A stretch of DNA of 53,509 nucleotides from Bacteroidota bacterium (GCA_013288345.1 JABDCA010000009.1:20219-73727), one strand, 5' to 3'; counted from the first letter of the stretch, positions 17,313-26,058 are shown. The notes: generated by a model from the letters alone, not told the origin. Numbers and translations are program-made.

Positions 17313-18060
17313 CGTATATATGATAATTACTGCGCTTGCATTATGCTTTAATGCAAAGGCATCTGCTCCCTATCTTACTCTCGATAGCGCTAATGCTGCC
17401 TATGCTAATGGCCATTACGATAAAGCCATTGCTTGCTACAATACTTTTTTAAATGATGGCTACGAATCGGCACAGGCTTATTATAATATGGGGAACTGTT
17501 ATTACCGCAAAGCCGATTATGCAAAAGCCATATTGAACTACGAAAAAGCAAAAAAACTAAATCCGTCTGATGCCGATATACAATTCAACCTGCAATTGGC
17601 TAACCTTAAAACTGTTGACAAGATAACTCCCGATTCTTCATTGTTCTTAAGCAACTGGTGGCACAACTTTGTAGATATATTATCGGAAGAAGGCTGGGGT
17701 ATTTTATGTATCGCATTCCTTGTATTGGGTCTATTATCAATTGTAGGCTATATGATGTCAGGCAATCTGGTTATACGCCAGGCAGGTTTCTGGGGAGGAA
17801 TAATTTTTATTGTATTCAGCTTGGCTTCATTCACATTTTCTCGTCAGCAATACATAACTCTTACATCGCACGATACTGCAATTGTAATGGGCGGCAGCAC
17901 AACCATAAAGAGTTCACCTGATGAAGCGGCCACACAGCTTTTTGTAATTCACGAAGGAGCAAAAGTGTGGATAGTGAAATCGGAAGGCATATGGACTGAG
18001 ATAAAACTAGCCAACGGTAACCAAGGCTGGCTGCATACTGCTGATATATCCGCTATTTAG
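17296..18060 (+). CDS. batE: BatE, TPR and SH3-like membrane protein
   Basis: 254 residues. The signal peptide ends NAKASAPY. TPR units at about 30-105 (AQAYYNMGNCYYRKADY) precede two membrane segments (about 136-153 and 163-180), and a bacterial SH3-like domain at the end has KVWIVKSEGIWTEIKLANGNQGWL. This is the standard BatE layout and closes the operon. The stop codon overlaps the convergent gene 18053-18568 by 8 bases and there is no terminator hairpin between them. Confidence 0.9.
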   Translation: MKLRANVYMIITALALCFNAKASAPYLTLDSANAAYANGHYDKAIACYNTFLNDGYESAQAYYNMGNCYYRKADYAKAILNYEKAKKLNPSDADIQFNLQLANLKTVDKITPDSSLFLSNWWHNFVDILSEEGWGILCIAFLVLGLLSIVGYMMSGNLVIRQAGFWGGIIFIVFSLASFTFSRQQYITLTSHDTAIVMGGSTTIKSSPDEAATQLFVIHEGAKVWIVKSEGIWTEIKLANGNQGWLHTADISAI

Positions 18061-18568
18061 CTGCTTCTAAAGTCCAACCATATAAGGCTATTGTAACTAT
18101 TGCATCGGGCCAGGTTTCGTATGAACCAGTACCAGGCATAACTGGCATCACATTTGTTGGTGCCCATTTTTTATATTGCGCCAGATACATTGCCACTTTA
18201 TATTTCAATTTTTCCTTAAACGGGTTCTTCTCAATATTGAGCATCATTCCCTTATTTTCTTTTCCCTCTATATTCTGCTTAAAACTGATCTCCATTGTTT
18301 TGTCAGGATTTTGGTTTTGTTTCACCGTTTTTACTGACTTAACCTTCCCACTATCTACTTCCATTTCAAGGAATATTTTTTCTCCGGGGTAAATTTGCAA
18401 TGTGCTACCTTTTAAAACATATGGAGATACAGCAACACTATCAACATATACATTATCATTACTAACAGCTACCTTTAACACGAACGCACTTCTGCAAGCC
18501 AGGTCATTTTGACCTATACATAATTGAGCAACAGCAATTTGCAGTACAACAATAAAAAGCTTTCTCAT
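18053..18568 (-). CDS. Uncharacterised small secreted protein convergent with batE
   Basis: 171 residues with signal peptide MRKLFIVVLQIAVAQLCIGQ. The mature part looks like a single beta-sandwich domain (KGSTLQIYPGEKIFLEMEVDSGKVKSVKTV) with one Cys near its start. I do not recognise a family. A -7 element, TATCTTTG, lies at 18608-18615. It shares 8 bases with the batE end on the opposite strand, so the two transcripts overlap. Confidence 0.6.
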   Translation of the reverse strand: MRKLFIVVLQIAVAQLCIGQNDLACRSAFVLKVAVSNDNVYVDSVAVSPYVLKGSTLQIYPGEKIFLEMEVDSGKVKSVKTVKQNQNPDKTMEISFKQNIEGKENKGMMLNIEKNPFKEKLKYKVAMYLAQYKKWAPTNVMPVMPGTGSYETWPDAIVTIALYGWTLEAAK

Positions 18569-18607
18569 TTAATGTAATTTGAGTGGTTTCCTATTTTAAG
18601 TGAATAA

Positions 18608-18615
18608 CAAAGATA
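18608..18615 (-). promoter_or_regulatory. -7 element for the small secreted protein gene
   Basis: Minus-strand TATCTTTG, a full match to TAnnTTTG, 39 bases upstream of the ATG. Confidence 0.5.
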
Positions 18616-18634
18616 TAACAATCTAAATAAAACA

Positions 18635-18740
18635 TCCCCGCCGACTACCCGGTTTGCACCTATGCTCCAGTTGCTTCGGCGGGAAATGCAATGCGGTTGA
18701 CAATATCTACTACAAACATATCACCCCTCCGGGGTTAAAA
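18635..18740. repeat. Intergenic inverted repeats upstream of rmuC
   Basis: CCCGCCGA (18637-18644) and TCGGCGGG (18676-18683) are exact complements. A second hairpin, ACCCC-TCC-GGGGT, lies at 18723-18735. The segment is more GC-rich than its surroundings and has no gene; it resembles dispersed Bacteroidota intergenic repeats. Confidence 0.55.
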
Positions 18741-18789
18741 GCAATCGAATTAAATGAATAATTCTTAGCTTTATACCCTAAAGCAGTAT

Positions 18790-20115
18790 ATGGTTATGGG
18801 TTCTATATTTTTATTGATTGTTGGTATAGCAGCAGGTATTGCAATCGGGTATTTCTTTTTGAAATCGACCATACTGAAAGATAGTGTGCCTAAGAACGAG
18901 ATTGACCAGCGTTATATACTCAAAGAAATACATAATGAATCGAGCGAAAGGCTAAAAAGAGCAGAAGAAGACTTAAAGGAAGCGAACAAGAATATTCTTG
19001 AACTAAGCACCCGCAATGCTACACTTACCAACGAAAAAGAAAATCTTAACCAGCAGTTCGGTACCTTTACCAAAGAAATTGAGAACCTGCATATACAATC
19101 ACAGCAACAGTTCGAAAACCTTGCAGCAAAAATATTAGAAGAGAAAAGCAAAAAATTTGTTGAGCAGAACCAACAGAATATGGGTGAACTGTTAAATCCA
19201 TTACGTGAACGTATAAAAGAATTCCATGATAAGGTAGATAAGACCTATAATATGGAAGCTGCTGAAAGAAACACCCTTAAAGGTGAGATAAAGCAATTGG
19301 TTGAGCTTAACCAGAAAATAAGCCAGGAAGCCAACAACTTAGCTTCTGCGTTAAAAGGCGACAGTAAAAAACAAGGCAACTGGGGAGAAATAATTCTGGA
19401 GAAAGTACTGGAACGTTCCGGCCTGGTGAAAGGAAGAGAGTATGAGGTACAGTATAGCATTAACGATGCAGAAGGCAACCGCCAGCAACCCGATGTTATC
19501 ATTTTCCTGCCCGACAATAAGCATATCATAGTCGATTCGAAAGTATCACTCACGGCTTATGAAGCATTTATTAATGCAGTAGAAGGAAATGAAGAGGAAA
19601 AACAAATGTATCTGTTGCGCCACATTACTTCTGTAAAAAAACACATTGACGAACTGGGCAAAAAGAACTATCAATTACTGCAAACCCTAAACACCCCCGA
19701 TTTTGTATTGATGTTTATGCCTATAGAGTCATCTTTCAGCATTGCTATACAGGCCGATAATGAATTGTTCAATTATGCATGGGACAGGAAAATTGTAATT
19801 GTAAGTCCTTCTACTCTATTGGCTACCCTTCACACCATTGCATCTATGTGGAAACAGGAAAAACAGGCCAAGCACGTATTTGAAATTGCGGAAGAAAGCG
19901 GTAAGTTGTACGATAAATTCTGCGGACTTATTGAAGACCTTATACAAGTTGGCAAGCGCCTTGGTTCAGCAAAGGAGAGTTATGATGAGGCCATGAAAAA
20001 AGCATCTACCGGACCGGGCAATATTATACGAAGAGTTGAAAAGATAAAAGAACTGGGAGCAAAAACAACAAAAACACTGCCTGATAGTTTACTAAGCAGG
20101 TCTATTGAAGAATAA
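18790..20115 (+). CDS. rmuC: RmuC-family DNA recombination protein
   Basis: 441 residues. An N-terminal membrane segment (about 3-24) is followed by a long coiled coil (about 40-150, rich in Glu/Lys/Asn). The RmuC domain (about 170-400) then has GNWGEIILEKVLERSGL, QPDVIIFLPDNKHIIVDSKVSL and FVLMFMPIE. RmuC is a predicted endonuclease-fold protein that limits inversions between short repeats in E. coli. It is the first of two plus-strand genes; the GWxTD gene starts 42 bases on. Confidence 0.93.
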   Translation: MVMGSIFLLIVGIAAGIAIGYFFLKSTILKDSVPKNEIDQRYILKEIHNESSERLKRAEEDLKEANKNILELSTRNATLTNEKENLNQQFGTFTKEIENLHIQSQQQFENLAAKILEEKSKKFVEQNQQNMGELLNPLRERIKEFHDKVDKTYNMEAAERNTLKGEIKQLVELNQKISQEANNLASALKGDSKKQGNWGEIILEKVLERSGLVKGREYEVQYSINDAEGNRQQPDVIIFLPDNKHIIVDSKVSLTAYEAFINAVEGNEEEKQMYLLRHITSVKKHIDELGKKNYQLLQTLNTPDFVLMFMPIESSFSIAIQADNELFNYAWDRKIVIVSPSTLLATLHTIASMWKQEKQAKHVFEIAEESGKLYDKFCGLIEDLIQVGKRLGSAKESYDEAMKKASTGPGNIIRRVEKIKELGAKTTKTLPDSLLSRSIEE

Positions 20116-20157
20116 TTGCTATAATTATATTTGATTAACCCTTTAGGGCGATATTAT

Positions 20158-21435
20158 ATGAACAGGCGACGCATTTTTAAATTCATATTTTCAGTTTCAA
20201 TAATCGCAGTCCTTGCCGGTTGCTTTTCATCGAATAAAGTAAGTGTTCAAAACCTGTCGAACCAATACCGTAACGACCAGCATTACCTTCACCCTGAATA
20301 TTCGCTTTACCATGTAAACGATTCTATATCGCTTCTCTATTTTAAACTGGATGAGAGCGAGTTGCTATACATACGCCGAAACCAGGCCGATAGCTTTAGC
20401 GCCATGGTGAAGATAATGTGCAAGGTAACCGAATCATACGATGCTGACCGCCTGCTCGATACAACCAGCATTTTATTGAACTTTACAAGCATTACAAATA
20501 CCAAAAGAGAATACACGGTAGGCTCGATACCCTTAAAAATAAAAGCCGGTACTACCCATTTAATTACCGCTGATATTATTGACCTTACGAGCAAAAAAGC
20601 AGAGATCACATACATTACTGCCGATAAAACCAGCCCCGATTGCGACCAGAACTTTATGTTGCGCAACCCTGCTAATGGATATGTAGTTTTTTCGCGCGCT
20701 GTTGATTCGGCAACCACTTATGCCATTATGTACAACAAGCCTGTAACTAAATTTTATGTAAACTATTACAATCGCAATTTTCCGGTAGCTACGCCACCCT
20801 TTTCGATAGTTGAGGCTAAGCCCTTTTTATATAAGCCCGATAGCAGCTTTGTGCTTACACCGGGTACCAGCGGTGTAGCTTTAATTAACCTGAAACGTGT
20901 AGGCTTTTATCACATTCAAGTCGATTCAGGCACGCATTATGGCATGACTATTTACAGGTTTGAAAAGCACTACCCCAATGTTGGCGAGGCTTACCAAATG
21001 ATGACACCCTTGCGTTACATAACAACCAACGATGAGTTTGACCATATTACCGGGGCTAAAAATGTGAAACAGGCTATAGATGAGTTTTGGATAAGCACAG
21101 CAGGCAATACCAAAGAACGCGCAAGGGCTCTTATACGCAACTATTATAACCGTGTGCAGGATGCTAACCGCTATTTTACTTCGTACGAAGAAGGATGGAA
21201 GACCGACAGAGGCATGGTATATGTTGTATATGGCCCGCCAAGCACAATCTTCAGAAATTCGAACACTGAAACCTGGACCTATGGCGAGGACAAAAACTAT
21301 ATGACTATCAGCTTTACCTTTGTAAAGACCAACAACCCATTTAGCGATAACGATTATGCATTGCAACGCCAGCAACAATACCGTAACTTATGGTACAATG
21401 CAGTAGATATTTGGCGTGAGGGAAGGGTGTATTAA
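20158..21435 (+). CDS. GWxTD-domain lipoprotein
   Basis: 425 residues from the ATG at 20158. The lipoprotein signal ends VLAGC. The C-terminal ~120 residues carry the GWxTD motif (EEGWKTDRGMVYVVYGPP) preceded by NVKQAIDEFWISTAGN. The family is common in Bacteroidota and some other phyla; its function is not established. The middle part is beta-rich and probably exported. The upstream TTG-initiated extension to 20131 would remove the signal peptide and is rejected. Confidence 0.87.
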   Translation: MNRRRIFKFIFSVSIIAVLAGCFSSNKVSVQNLSNQYRNDQHYLHPEYSLYHVNDSISLLYFKLDESELLYIRRNQADSFSAMVKIMCKVTESYDADRLLDTTSILLNFTSITNTKREYTVGSIPLKIKAGTTHLITADIIDLTSKKAEITYITADKTSPDCDQNFMLRNPANGYVVFSRAVDSATTYAIMYNKPVTKFYVNYYNRNFPVATPPFSIVEAKPFLYKPDSSFVLTPGTSGVALINLKRVGFYHIQVDSGTHYGMTIYRFEKHYPNVGEAYQMMTPLRYITTNDEFDHITGAKNVKQAIDEFWISTAGNTKERARALIRNYYNRVQDANRYFTSYEEGWKTDRGMVYVVYGPPSTIFRNSNTETWTYGEDKNYMTISFTFVKTNNPFSDNDYALQRQQQYRNLWYNAVDIWREGRVY

Positions 21436-21694
21436 CTTAGTATTAAGTACAGAGTACTAAGTATTAAGACTGGGCATTGGGTTACTAGATAAAAGAGATT
21501 CTATAAGTTTTATAATATCTGTGAATCTGTGGCGATTTGCTTTTACACAATTATTCAATATTTATTTCGTTATTATATCAACCTGATAATCAGACACAAG
21601 CAAGCAAACGAATAAAAAACATTAACCTATACTGTATCTTTTAGGCAGGGTACTGCATTATACCTACAAAAGAGGCAGAAGATAAATCCACAAC
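21436..21694. repeat. Intergenic region with TTAGTATTAAG-type repeats
   Basis: Directly after the GWxTD stop, near-duplicate words TTAGTATTAAGTAC and TACTAAGTATTAAG (about 21437-21468) flank CAGAG. Further on lies AATCTGTGGCGATTTGC. No gene is visible. TATCTTTT near 21635 is one base off the TAnnTTTG -7 element and may serve the sigma factor gene. Confidence 0.5.
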
Positions 21695-22279
21695 ATGTTA
21701 AACGAATCGAAATATCACATAAGCTCCGAAGAGATGCTCAGCGAGCAAAAGGAGATAGAAGCAGCGAAGGCGGATCCTGCACAGTTTGAGGTTTTATACA
21801 ACCGTTATTACGAACCTATATTGCAGTTCGTTTATAAACGTGTAGAAGGCAAAGATGCAGCCTTCGATATTACCTCGCAGGTATTCTTAAACGCAATGCT
21901 AAAACTAGCGCAGTTTAAATTTATGGGCACCCCCTTCTCTTCGTGGTTGTACCGTATAGCGCTTAACGAAATAAATATGCTTTACCGCAAGGACAAAGTA
22001 CAGCGGAGCATTAAAGTAGAAGAGCATGAACTAAAAAGCGTGATACAGGAAATAAACCCCGATGATGATATTGATGCGCAATACAGCCGTGTAACAGAAA
22101 TATTAAGCGATTTTGAGGAAGAGGACGTGCAACTGATAGAGCTTCGCTTTTTTGAGAAGAGGGCCTTTAAAGAGATTGGAGATATAATGAACATGACAGA
22201 AAACAATGCAAAAGTGAAGCTCTATCGGTTACTCGACAAACTTAAATCACAACTAACACTAAACAAAAAAACAGCATAA
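21695..22279 (+). CDS. ECF-type RNA polymerase sigma factor
   Basis: 194 residues. Sigma region 2 runs from about 25 to 100 (FEVLYNRYYEPILQFVYKRV, FSSWLYRIALNEINMLYR). Region 4 runs from about 130 to 190 and has the HTH AFKEIGDIMNMTENNAKVKLYRLLDKL. There is no classical zinc-finger anti-sigma gene next to it. Instead a single-pass membrane protein gene starts 10 bases after the stop, so that protein may take the anti-sigma or signalling role. Confidence 0.92.
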   Translation: MLNESKYHISSEEMLSEQKEIEAAKADPAQFEVLYNRYYEPILQFVYKRVEGKDAAFDITSQVFLNAMLKLAQFKFMGTPFSSWLYRIALNEINMLYRKDKVQRSIKVEEHELKSVIQEINPDDDIDAQYSRVTEILSDFEEEDVQLIELRFFEKRAFKEIGDIMNMTENNAKVKLYRLLDKLKSQLTLNKKTA

Positions 22280-22289
22280 CGCTATAGCC

Positions 22290-24062
22290 ATGAAAAACTC
22301 GAAAATTAAAATAGAGACCGGTTCAGAAAAGCTAACGAAGGAAGAGATAAGCACCAACAAGGACTTTAACAAGGTTTACAAAACATATACCACCACTAAG
22401 ACCAATACCGTTAAAACTCCGAAGAAATTTGGCGGAATGACAACCATGGTAGTTGTAACAACTACAGTAGTGGTAACAACTATTGGTGCATGGAAATACT
22501 GGAGCTACCACAAAACAGCATATCAACCGAAAGTAAGTATGGCTTCGAAGAGTAGTACTAACAGCAACGGCAATGCTAAAACTACAACTGCTTCAGCAAA
22601 TTCAAGTTCAGCAAAAGCTGCTGTAAAGCACCCTTATATTAATCCGCCTTTAAAGGGAGTTAATGTGCCTTACAAAACCTATTCGGTAGATGCTACCAAG
22701 GGCGGAACACTTACTTTTAATAACAGTAAGGTTGCTATACCTGCTGCGGCCTTTCGCGATGCAAATGGCAAGGACATTACCGGCAAGGTTGATATTAAGT
22801 ATAGAGAGTTCCGCAATGCAGCCGACTTTTTTGCAAGCGGAATACCTATGACATACGATTCTGCCGGAAAGCAATACACCTTCGAATCAGCAGGTATGAT
22901 GGATATTCGTGGTTACCAAAATGGCAAGGAAGTATTTATAAAGACAGGCAAAGATGTGCAGGTATCGATGATTACTACCGAGCGCAAAATAAGTTATAAC
23001 ATATACGAACTGGATACTGTTAACCAAAAATGGAACTATATATCAAAAAGCAAAAGTGTGCCTATACCAGTTGCAGCCGCTAAGACAGATACAAGCAAGT
23101 TTGCCGCTATTGTTGCTCCCGAACGTAAAGAAGTGCAACAGTTACAGACAAGTATTGCCAGTATTAAGCAAGATGAAGCAAAACTTGAAAAGGCAAAACC
23201 TATGGAGCCTAAAAAAGCCACCACCGGAAAAAACACCTTTAACATTGATGCCGACCCGACCGATTACCCTGAACTCTCGGTTTACAAAAACCTGATTTGG
23301 GAACCCGATGCAGCCGATAAAAACTATAAGCCATCGTATGCTACTATTACCTGGGATGATGCAAGCCTGAAGCGTAGCGCCGATGGCAACACCTATAACT
23401 TTACTGTAAAAAAGGGCCAGGAGGAGCATAGTTTTATAGTACATCCTGTATTTGAAGGCAAAGATTATGATGTTGCAAAAAAAGAATACGATAAGAAATA
23501 CGAGGAGTACCAAACTGCTTTCGATAAGAGAAAAGCCGAAGAGAAAAAACAACAGGAGGCTTACGAGGCAATGTTGGCCAAAATAAAACAACAACAAGAG
23601 GAAGCAGCAAAGAGAATGGTAACGGAAAACCTTACCTACGCAGCCAGCAGCTATTTTACCATACATAACTTTGGCATAATCAATTCTGATAGTCCGCAGA
23701 ATATGCCGCGGGGAGCTGAGCTTGCAGCAGAGTATACCGACAATAACAATGATAACCTGAACGAGTATGATTTTTACATGATAGAGAAAGGTAAAAACAC
23801 CTTATTCATTCATCACCCCGGACATAACTGCAAATTCAATCCTAAAAAGGAAAACTTTGCATGGATAGTTACTCCCGATAATATGCTTGCCATATATACG
23901 GTTGATGACTTTGCAAAGATTGGTGCAACCCGTGGCGACTTTACCTTTAGGTTGAAAGTGCTGGAGAAAAAAATAGGATCGATGGATGAATTGAAAGAGG
24001 CCTTTAAGCCTTACGTTGGCAACCTTGACCAACAATGGGGAGGAAGAAGCGCTACGCTATAA
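22290..24062 (+). CDS. Single-pass membrane protein with large exported domain, partner of the ECF sigma factor
   Basis: 590 residues. A charged cytoplasmic segment (1-48) is followed by one membrane segment (about 50-68, rich in Val/Thr) and a Ser/Thr/Ala linker. The exported domain (about 125-260) has VAIPAAAFRDANGK, DIKYREF, SGIPMTY and FESAGMMDI, a pattern I know from uncharacterised Bacteroidota surface proteins. A coiled coil (about 385-435, Lys/Glu/Gln-rich) and a C-terminal globular part follow. The short gap to the sigma gene suggests a signalling pair. The function is inferred only from this context. Confidence 0.7.
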   Translation: MKNSKIKIETGSEKLTKEEISTNKDFNKVYKTYTTTKTNTVKTPKKFGGMTTMVVVTTTVVVTTIGAWKYWSYHKTAYQPKVSMASKSSTNSNGNAKTTTASANSSSAKAAVKHPYINPPLKGVNVPYKTYSVDATKGGTLTFNNSKVAIPAAAFRDANGKDITGKVDIKYREFRNAADFFASGIPMTYDSAGKQYTFESAGMMDIRGYQNGKEVFIKTGKDVQVSMITTERKISYNIYELDTVNQKWNYISKSKSVPIPVAAAKTDTSKFAAIVAPERKEVQQLQTSIASIKQDEAKLEKAKPMEPKKATTGKNTFNIDADPTDYPELSVYKNLIWEPDAADKNYKPSYATITWDDASLKRSADGNTYNFTVKKGQEEHSFIVHPVFEGKDYDVAKKEYDKKYEEYQTAFDKRKAEEKKQQEAYEAMLAKIKQQQEEAAKRMVTENLTYAASSYFTIHNFGIINSDSPQNMPRGAELAAEYTDNNNDNLNEYDFYMIEKGKNTLFIHHPGHNCKFNPKKENFAWIVTPDNMLAIYTVDDFAKIGATRGDFTFRLKVLEKKIGSMDELKEAFKPYVGNLDQQWGGRSATL

Positions 24063-24066
24063 GATA

Positions 24067-24172
24067 TAACCACAGAGGACATAGAGAAACACAGAGATGA
24101 TCACTCAAGAACTCATATTAAAAAGTCAATTTAATATCTCCGTGCAACTTAGTGCTCTCAGTGTCTCCGTGG
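24067..24172. repeat. CCACAGAG/CTCCGTGG inverted repeat overlapping a gene start
   Basis: The left arm begins CCACAGAGGACATAGAG and the right arm ends GTGTCTCCGTGG; the arms are imperfect complements separated by an AT-rich middle. This is the look of a widespread bacterial intergenic repeat. The right arm and the ATG at 24097 lie inside the reading frame of the next gene. Confidence 0.7.
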
Positions 24173-24702
24173 TAAAAAATATCAGCTCTTTTTATTTAGT
24201 AGCTTTTCTACTCCTATCTAACTTTACACTTGCACAAGATTCCTCTGCTCCGCAAACCATACATATACAAAGGGTAGCACAAGTTTCTACGATTCCCAAG
24301 CTTGATACTTCAATTATAAGTTCATCGGCATGGAAAAGAGATACCATAACATGCATACCAATGGTAAGCAAGGCCACCGGTGGCCTTTGGACAACCAAGC
24401 TGAAACGAGAAGCTATATTAAATGCAGGAGCAGTTACATTACAATGTCAATTTAAATGTACTGTTGTTAGCTATAAAATGAAATTTGCCAGAAGGATTTC
24501 TCAGTACCAAATGAAAAAGGTATTGAAGGTAGATGGCAAGAAAACTTATCTTGTAGCAAACAATGCACAATTTACCGAGGAGATGATGAGTGTAATAGAA
24601 GCAGTACCTCGTGGTGAACGTATTTTGATTTACAGTATAAAAGCCAAAAAGAAGGACGGAGAAATAAAAAGACTGAAAAGAATTCTTATAAAAGTAGTTT
24701 AG
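24097..24702 (+). CDS. Secreted GldM C-terminal-domain-like protein with repeat-derived N-terminus
   Basis: 201 residues from the ATG at 24097, but the first 24 residues come from the repeat at 24067-24172. An in-frame GTG at 24169, the last GTG of the repeat, gives a cleaner 177-residue protein with a normal signal peptide (VVKNISSFYLVAFLLLSNF, then TLAQ). The mature domain (about 85-201) has KREAILNAG, VVSYKMKF, NNAQFTEEMMSVI and PRGERILIYSIKA, the pattern of the last periplasmic domain of GldM. GldM itself links inner-membrane T9SS motors to the outer membrane; here only that domain is present and there is no membrane anchor. The assignment rests on motif resemblance. Confidence 0.55.
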   Translation: MITQELILKSQFNISVQLSALSVSVVKNISSFYLVAFLLLSNFTLAQDSSAPQTIHIQRVAQVSTIPKLDTSIISSSAWKRDTITCIPMVSKATGGLWTTKLKREAILNAGAVTLQCQFKCTVVSYKMKFARRISQYQMKKVLKVDGKKTYLVANNAQFTEEMMSVIEAVPRGERILIYSIKAKKKDGEIKRLKRILIKVV

Positions 24703-24709
24703 TATTTAA

Positions 24710-25450
24710 ATGAAGAAAAATACAATCATCGTTATTATATTATTTATTTCTTGCATACAGGCCTTTTGCCAGGAGGTCGATACTGCCAACATGGTAACCA
24801 TCACCGTTAAGAAATCGAGACTACCCTTGAGATGCATCTACTCCCACTCCAATACTATTTATGCAAACGTTACCAATATACTTGCCATAAATTATCCGGA
24901 TTCTGCTGTTGGTAATTACGAAATAGAAACTGAGTTGGGTTATATACATAATATGAAGCGGGGGAAATTTATGGTGGTGAAGCACAACCCCGGTGGGCTT
25001 ACGGTTACAGTGTGGAAGGATTCATCGAATGGAACCCGCAAAATGGTTGGTTCACAAGAATTTACTGTAATGCGATTACCCAATGCATCCATTACGGTAG
25101 AAGGAAACATTGTTGATACAACAGTATCGATAACCAGTCTCTTACAAAACCCCGAACTTGGCCTTGTGTTTGGCGATTTTACTCCTATGGATGATATATG
25201 TTCCATTAAATCATTCGATATTAAAATCGGTTCCCAGGAATATCATTCCGAATCGAACACTATGACTTATGATATGCTGAATGCTATTGTAAAAGCAAAA
25301 GGAACCATGTTATTTGAAAACGTACAGGCCTATGTTAATTCAGGCGACAATATGGACCAAACACTATCGAAAGACAAAAAGCAACGGCTATTAACTGAGA
25401 AATTTTACTTAGTAGAAAAGGAAAGCAAGCCAATACAGTTGATGAGGTGA
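24710..25450 (+). CDS. Secreted protein resembling the last two periplasmic domains of GldM
   Basis: 246 residues. The signal peptide ends QAFCQ. Residues about 40-120 resemble the penultimate GldM domain (SNTIYANVTNILAINYP, then GSQEFTVMRLPNASITVEG), and about 140-245 the last (LVFGDFTPMDDICSIKSFDIKI, TYDMLNAIVKAKGTMLFENV). It starts 7 bases after the previous stop and shares its final stop base with the next start. It is the longest member of the local GldM-like set. Confidence 0.55.
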   Translation: MKKNTIIVIILFISCIQAFCQEVDTANMVTITVKKSRLPLRCIYSHSNTIYANVTNILAINYPDSAVGNYEIETELGYIHNMKRGKFMVVKHNPGGLTVTVWKDSSNGTRKMVGSQEFTVMRLPNASITVEGNIVDTTVSITSLLQNPELGLVFGDFTPMDDICSIKSFDIKIGSQEYHSESNTMTYDMLNAIVKAKGTMLFENVQAYVNSGDNMDQTLSKDKKQRLLTEKFYLVEKESKPIQLMR

Positions 25451-26058
25451 TGAAGAAACTATTTTTAATATTATTTCTTTTACCAATAATACTTTTTGCA
25501 CAGCAAACACCAGGCTCTTTTAAAATTGCAAAAAAATCGCAAAAGAAACCAAAGGATAGTTTATCATGGGGTATTGGTGGAATATACTTAGACTTCACAG
25601 CATACAAAGCCGTTACAAACATTGGCGATCTATTTAAAAAGGGAACATTACCACTTGAAATCACGAACAGGTTTACAGGTGATATTATTGTGCCATTTGT
25701 AATAACCAGTAAGGGTATGCATACGATATTCTTTTGCGCAAAATCAGGTGCAGTGGTTAATACGGTTCATTCGCTCGCACCATCAAACATTTACATCCCA
25801 AGTGTTCCTATAAAGCTTGGCTTCTATTATATAGTATCGGGTGTATTTTTCTTTGCAGATGCAGGCGAAGAATTTTTCTTTAAGAATAACGATCGGCATC
25901 TTTCACAGAATAACTTTTTTGAATTTACCGGAGGGATTGGTACTTCTATTCGTTTTTCAAAAACCTCCTATAACCATATCTATCTTCACGTTGGATACCA
26001 AAGAATCTTGAACCTTAACCTATTAGGGTACGGAATTATCTTTCCAATCATATTATGA
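25450..26058 (+). CDS. Secreted outer-membrane barrel-like protein in the GldM-like cluster
   Basis: 202 residues from the ATG at 25450, which shares one base with the previous TGA stop. The signal peptide ends ILFAQQ. The mature part has alternating aromatic/hydrophobic strands and Gly turns (LSWGIGGIYLDFTAYKA, FEFTGGIGTSIRF) and ends in a hydrophobic strand, consistent with a small beta-barrel. It is the only member of the five-gene run that does not look GldM-like, so it could be the outer-membrane partner of the others. Confidence 0.55.
   Translation: MKKLFLILFLLPIILFAQQTPGSFKIAKKSQKKPKDSLSWGIGGIYLDFTAYKAVTNIGDLFKKGTLPLEITNRFTGDIIVPFVITSKGMHTIFFCAKSGAVVNTVHSLAPSNIYIPSVPIKLGFYYIVSGVFFFADAGEEFFFKNNDRHLSQNNFFEFTGGIGTSIRFSKTSYNHIYLHVGYQRILNLNLLGYGIIFPIIL

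Noticed and set aside
23142..23666. 174-codon minus-strand frame, hydrophobic
   Set aside because: Antisense of the Lys/Glu-rich coiled coil at 22290-24062; antisense Lys codons give Phe/Leu, which explains the hydrophobicity.
24097..24168. First 24 codons as a normal conserved N-terminus
   Set aside because: They lie within the inverted repeat and precede an otherwise standard signal peptide that can begin at the GTG at 24169.
25450..26058. Fifth GldM-like protein in the cluster
   Set aside because: It lacks the GFxMxIQ and NxTxEM words and its strand pattern is that of a small barrel.
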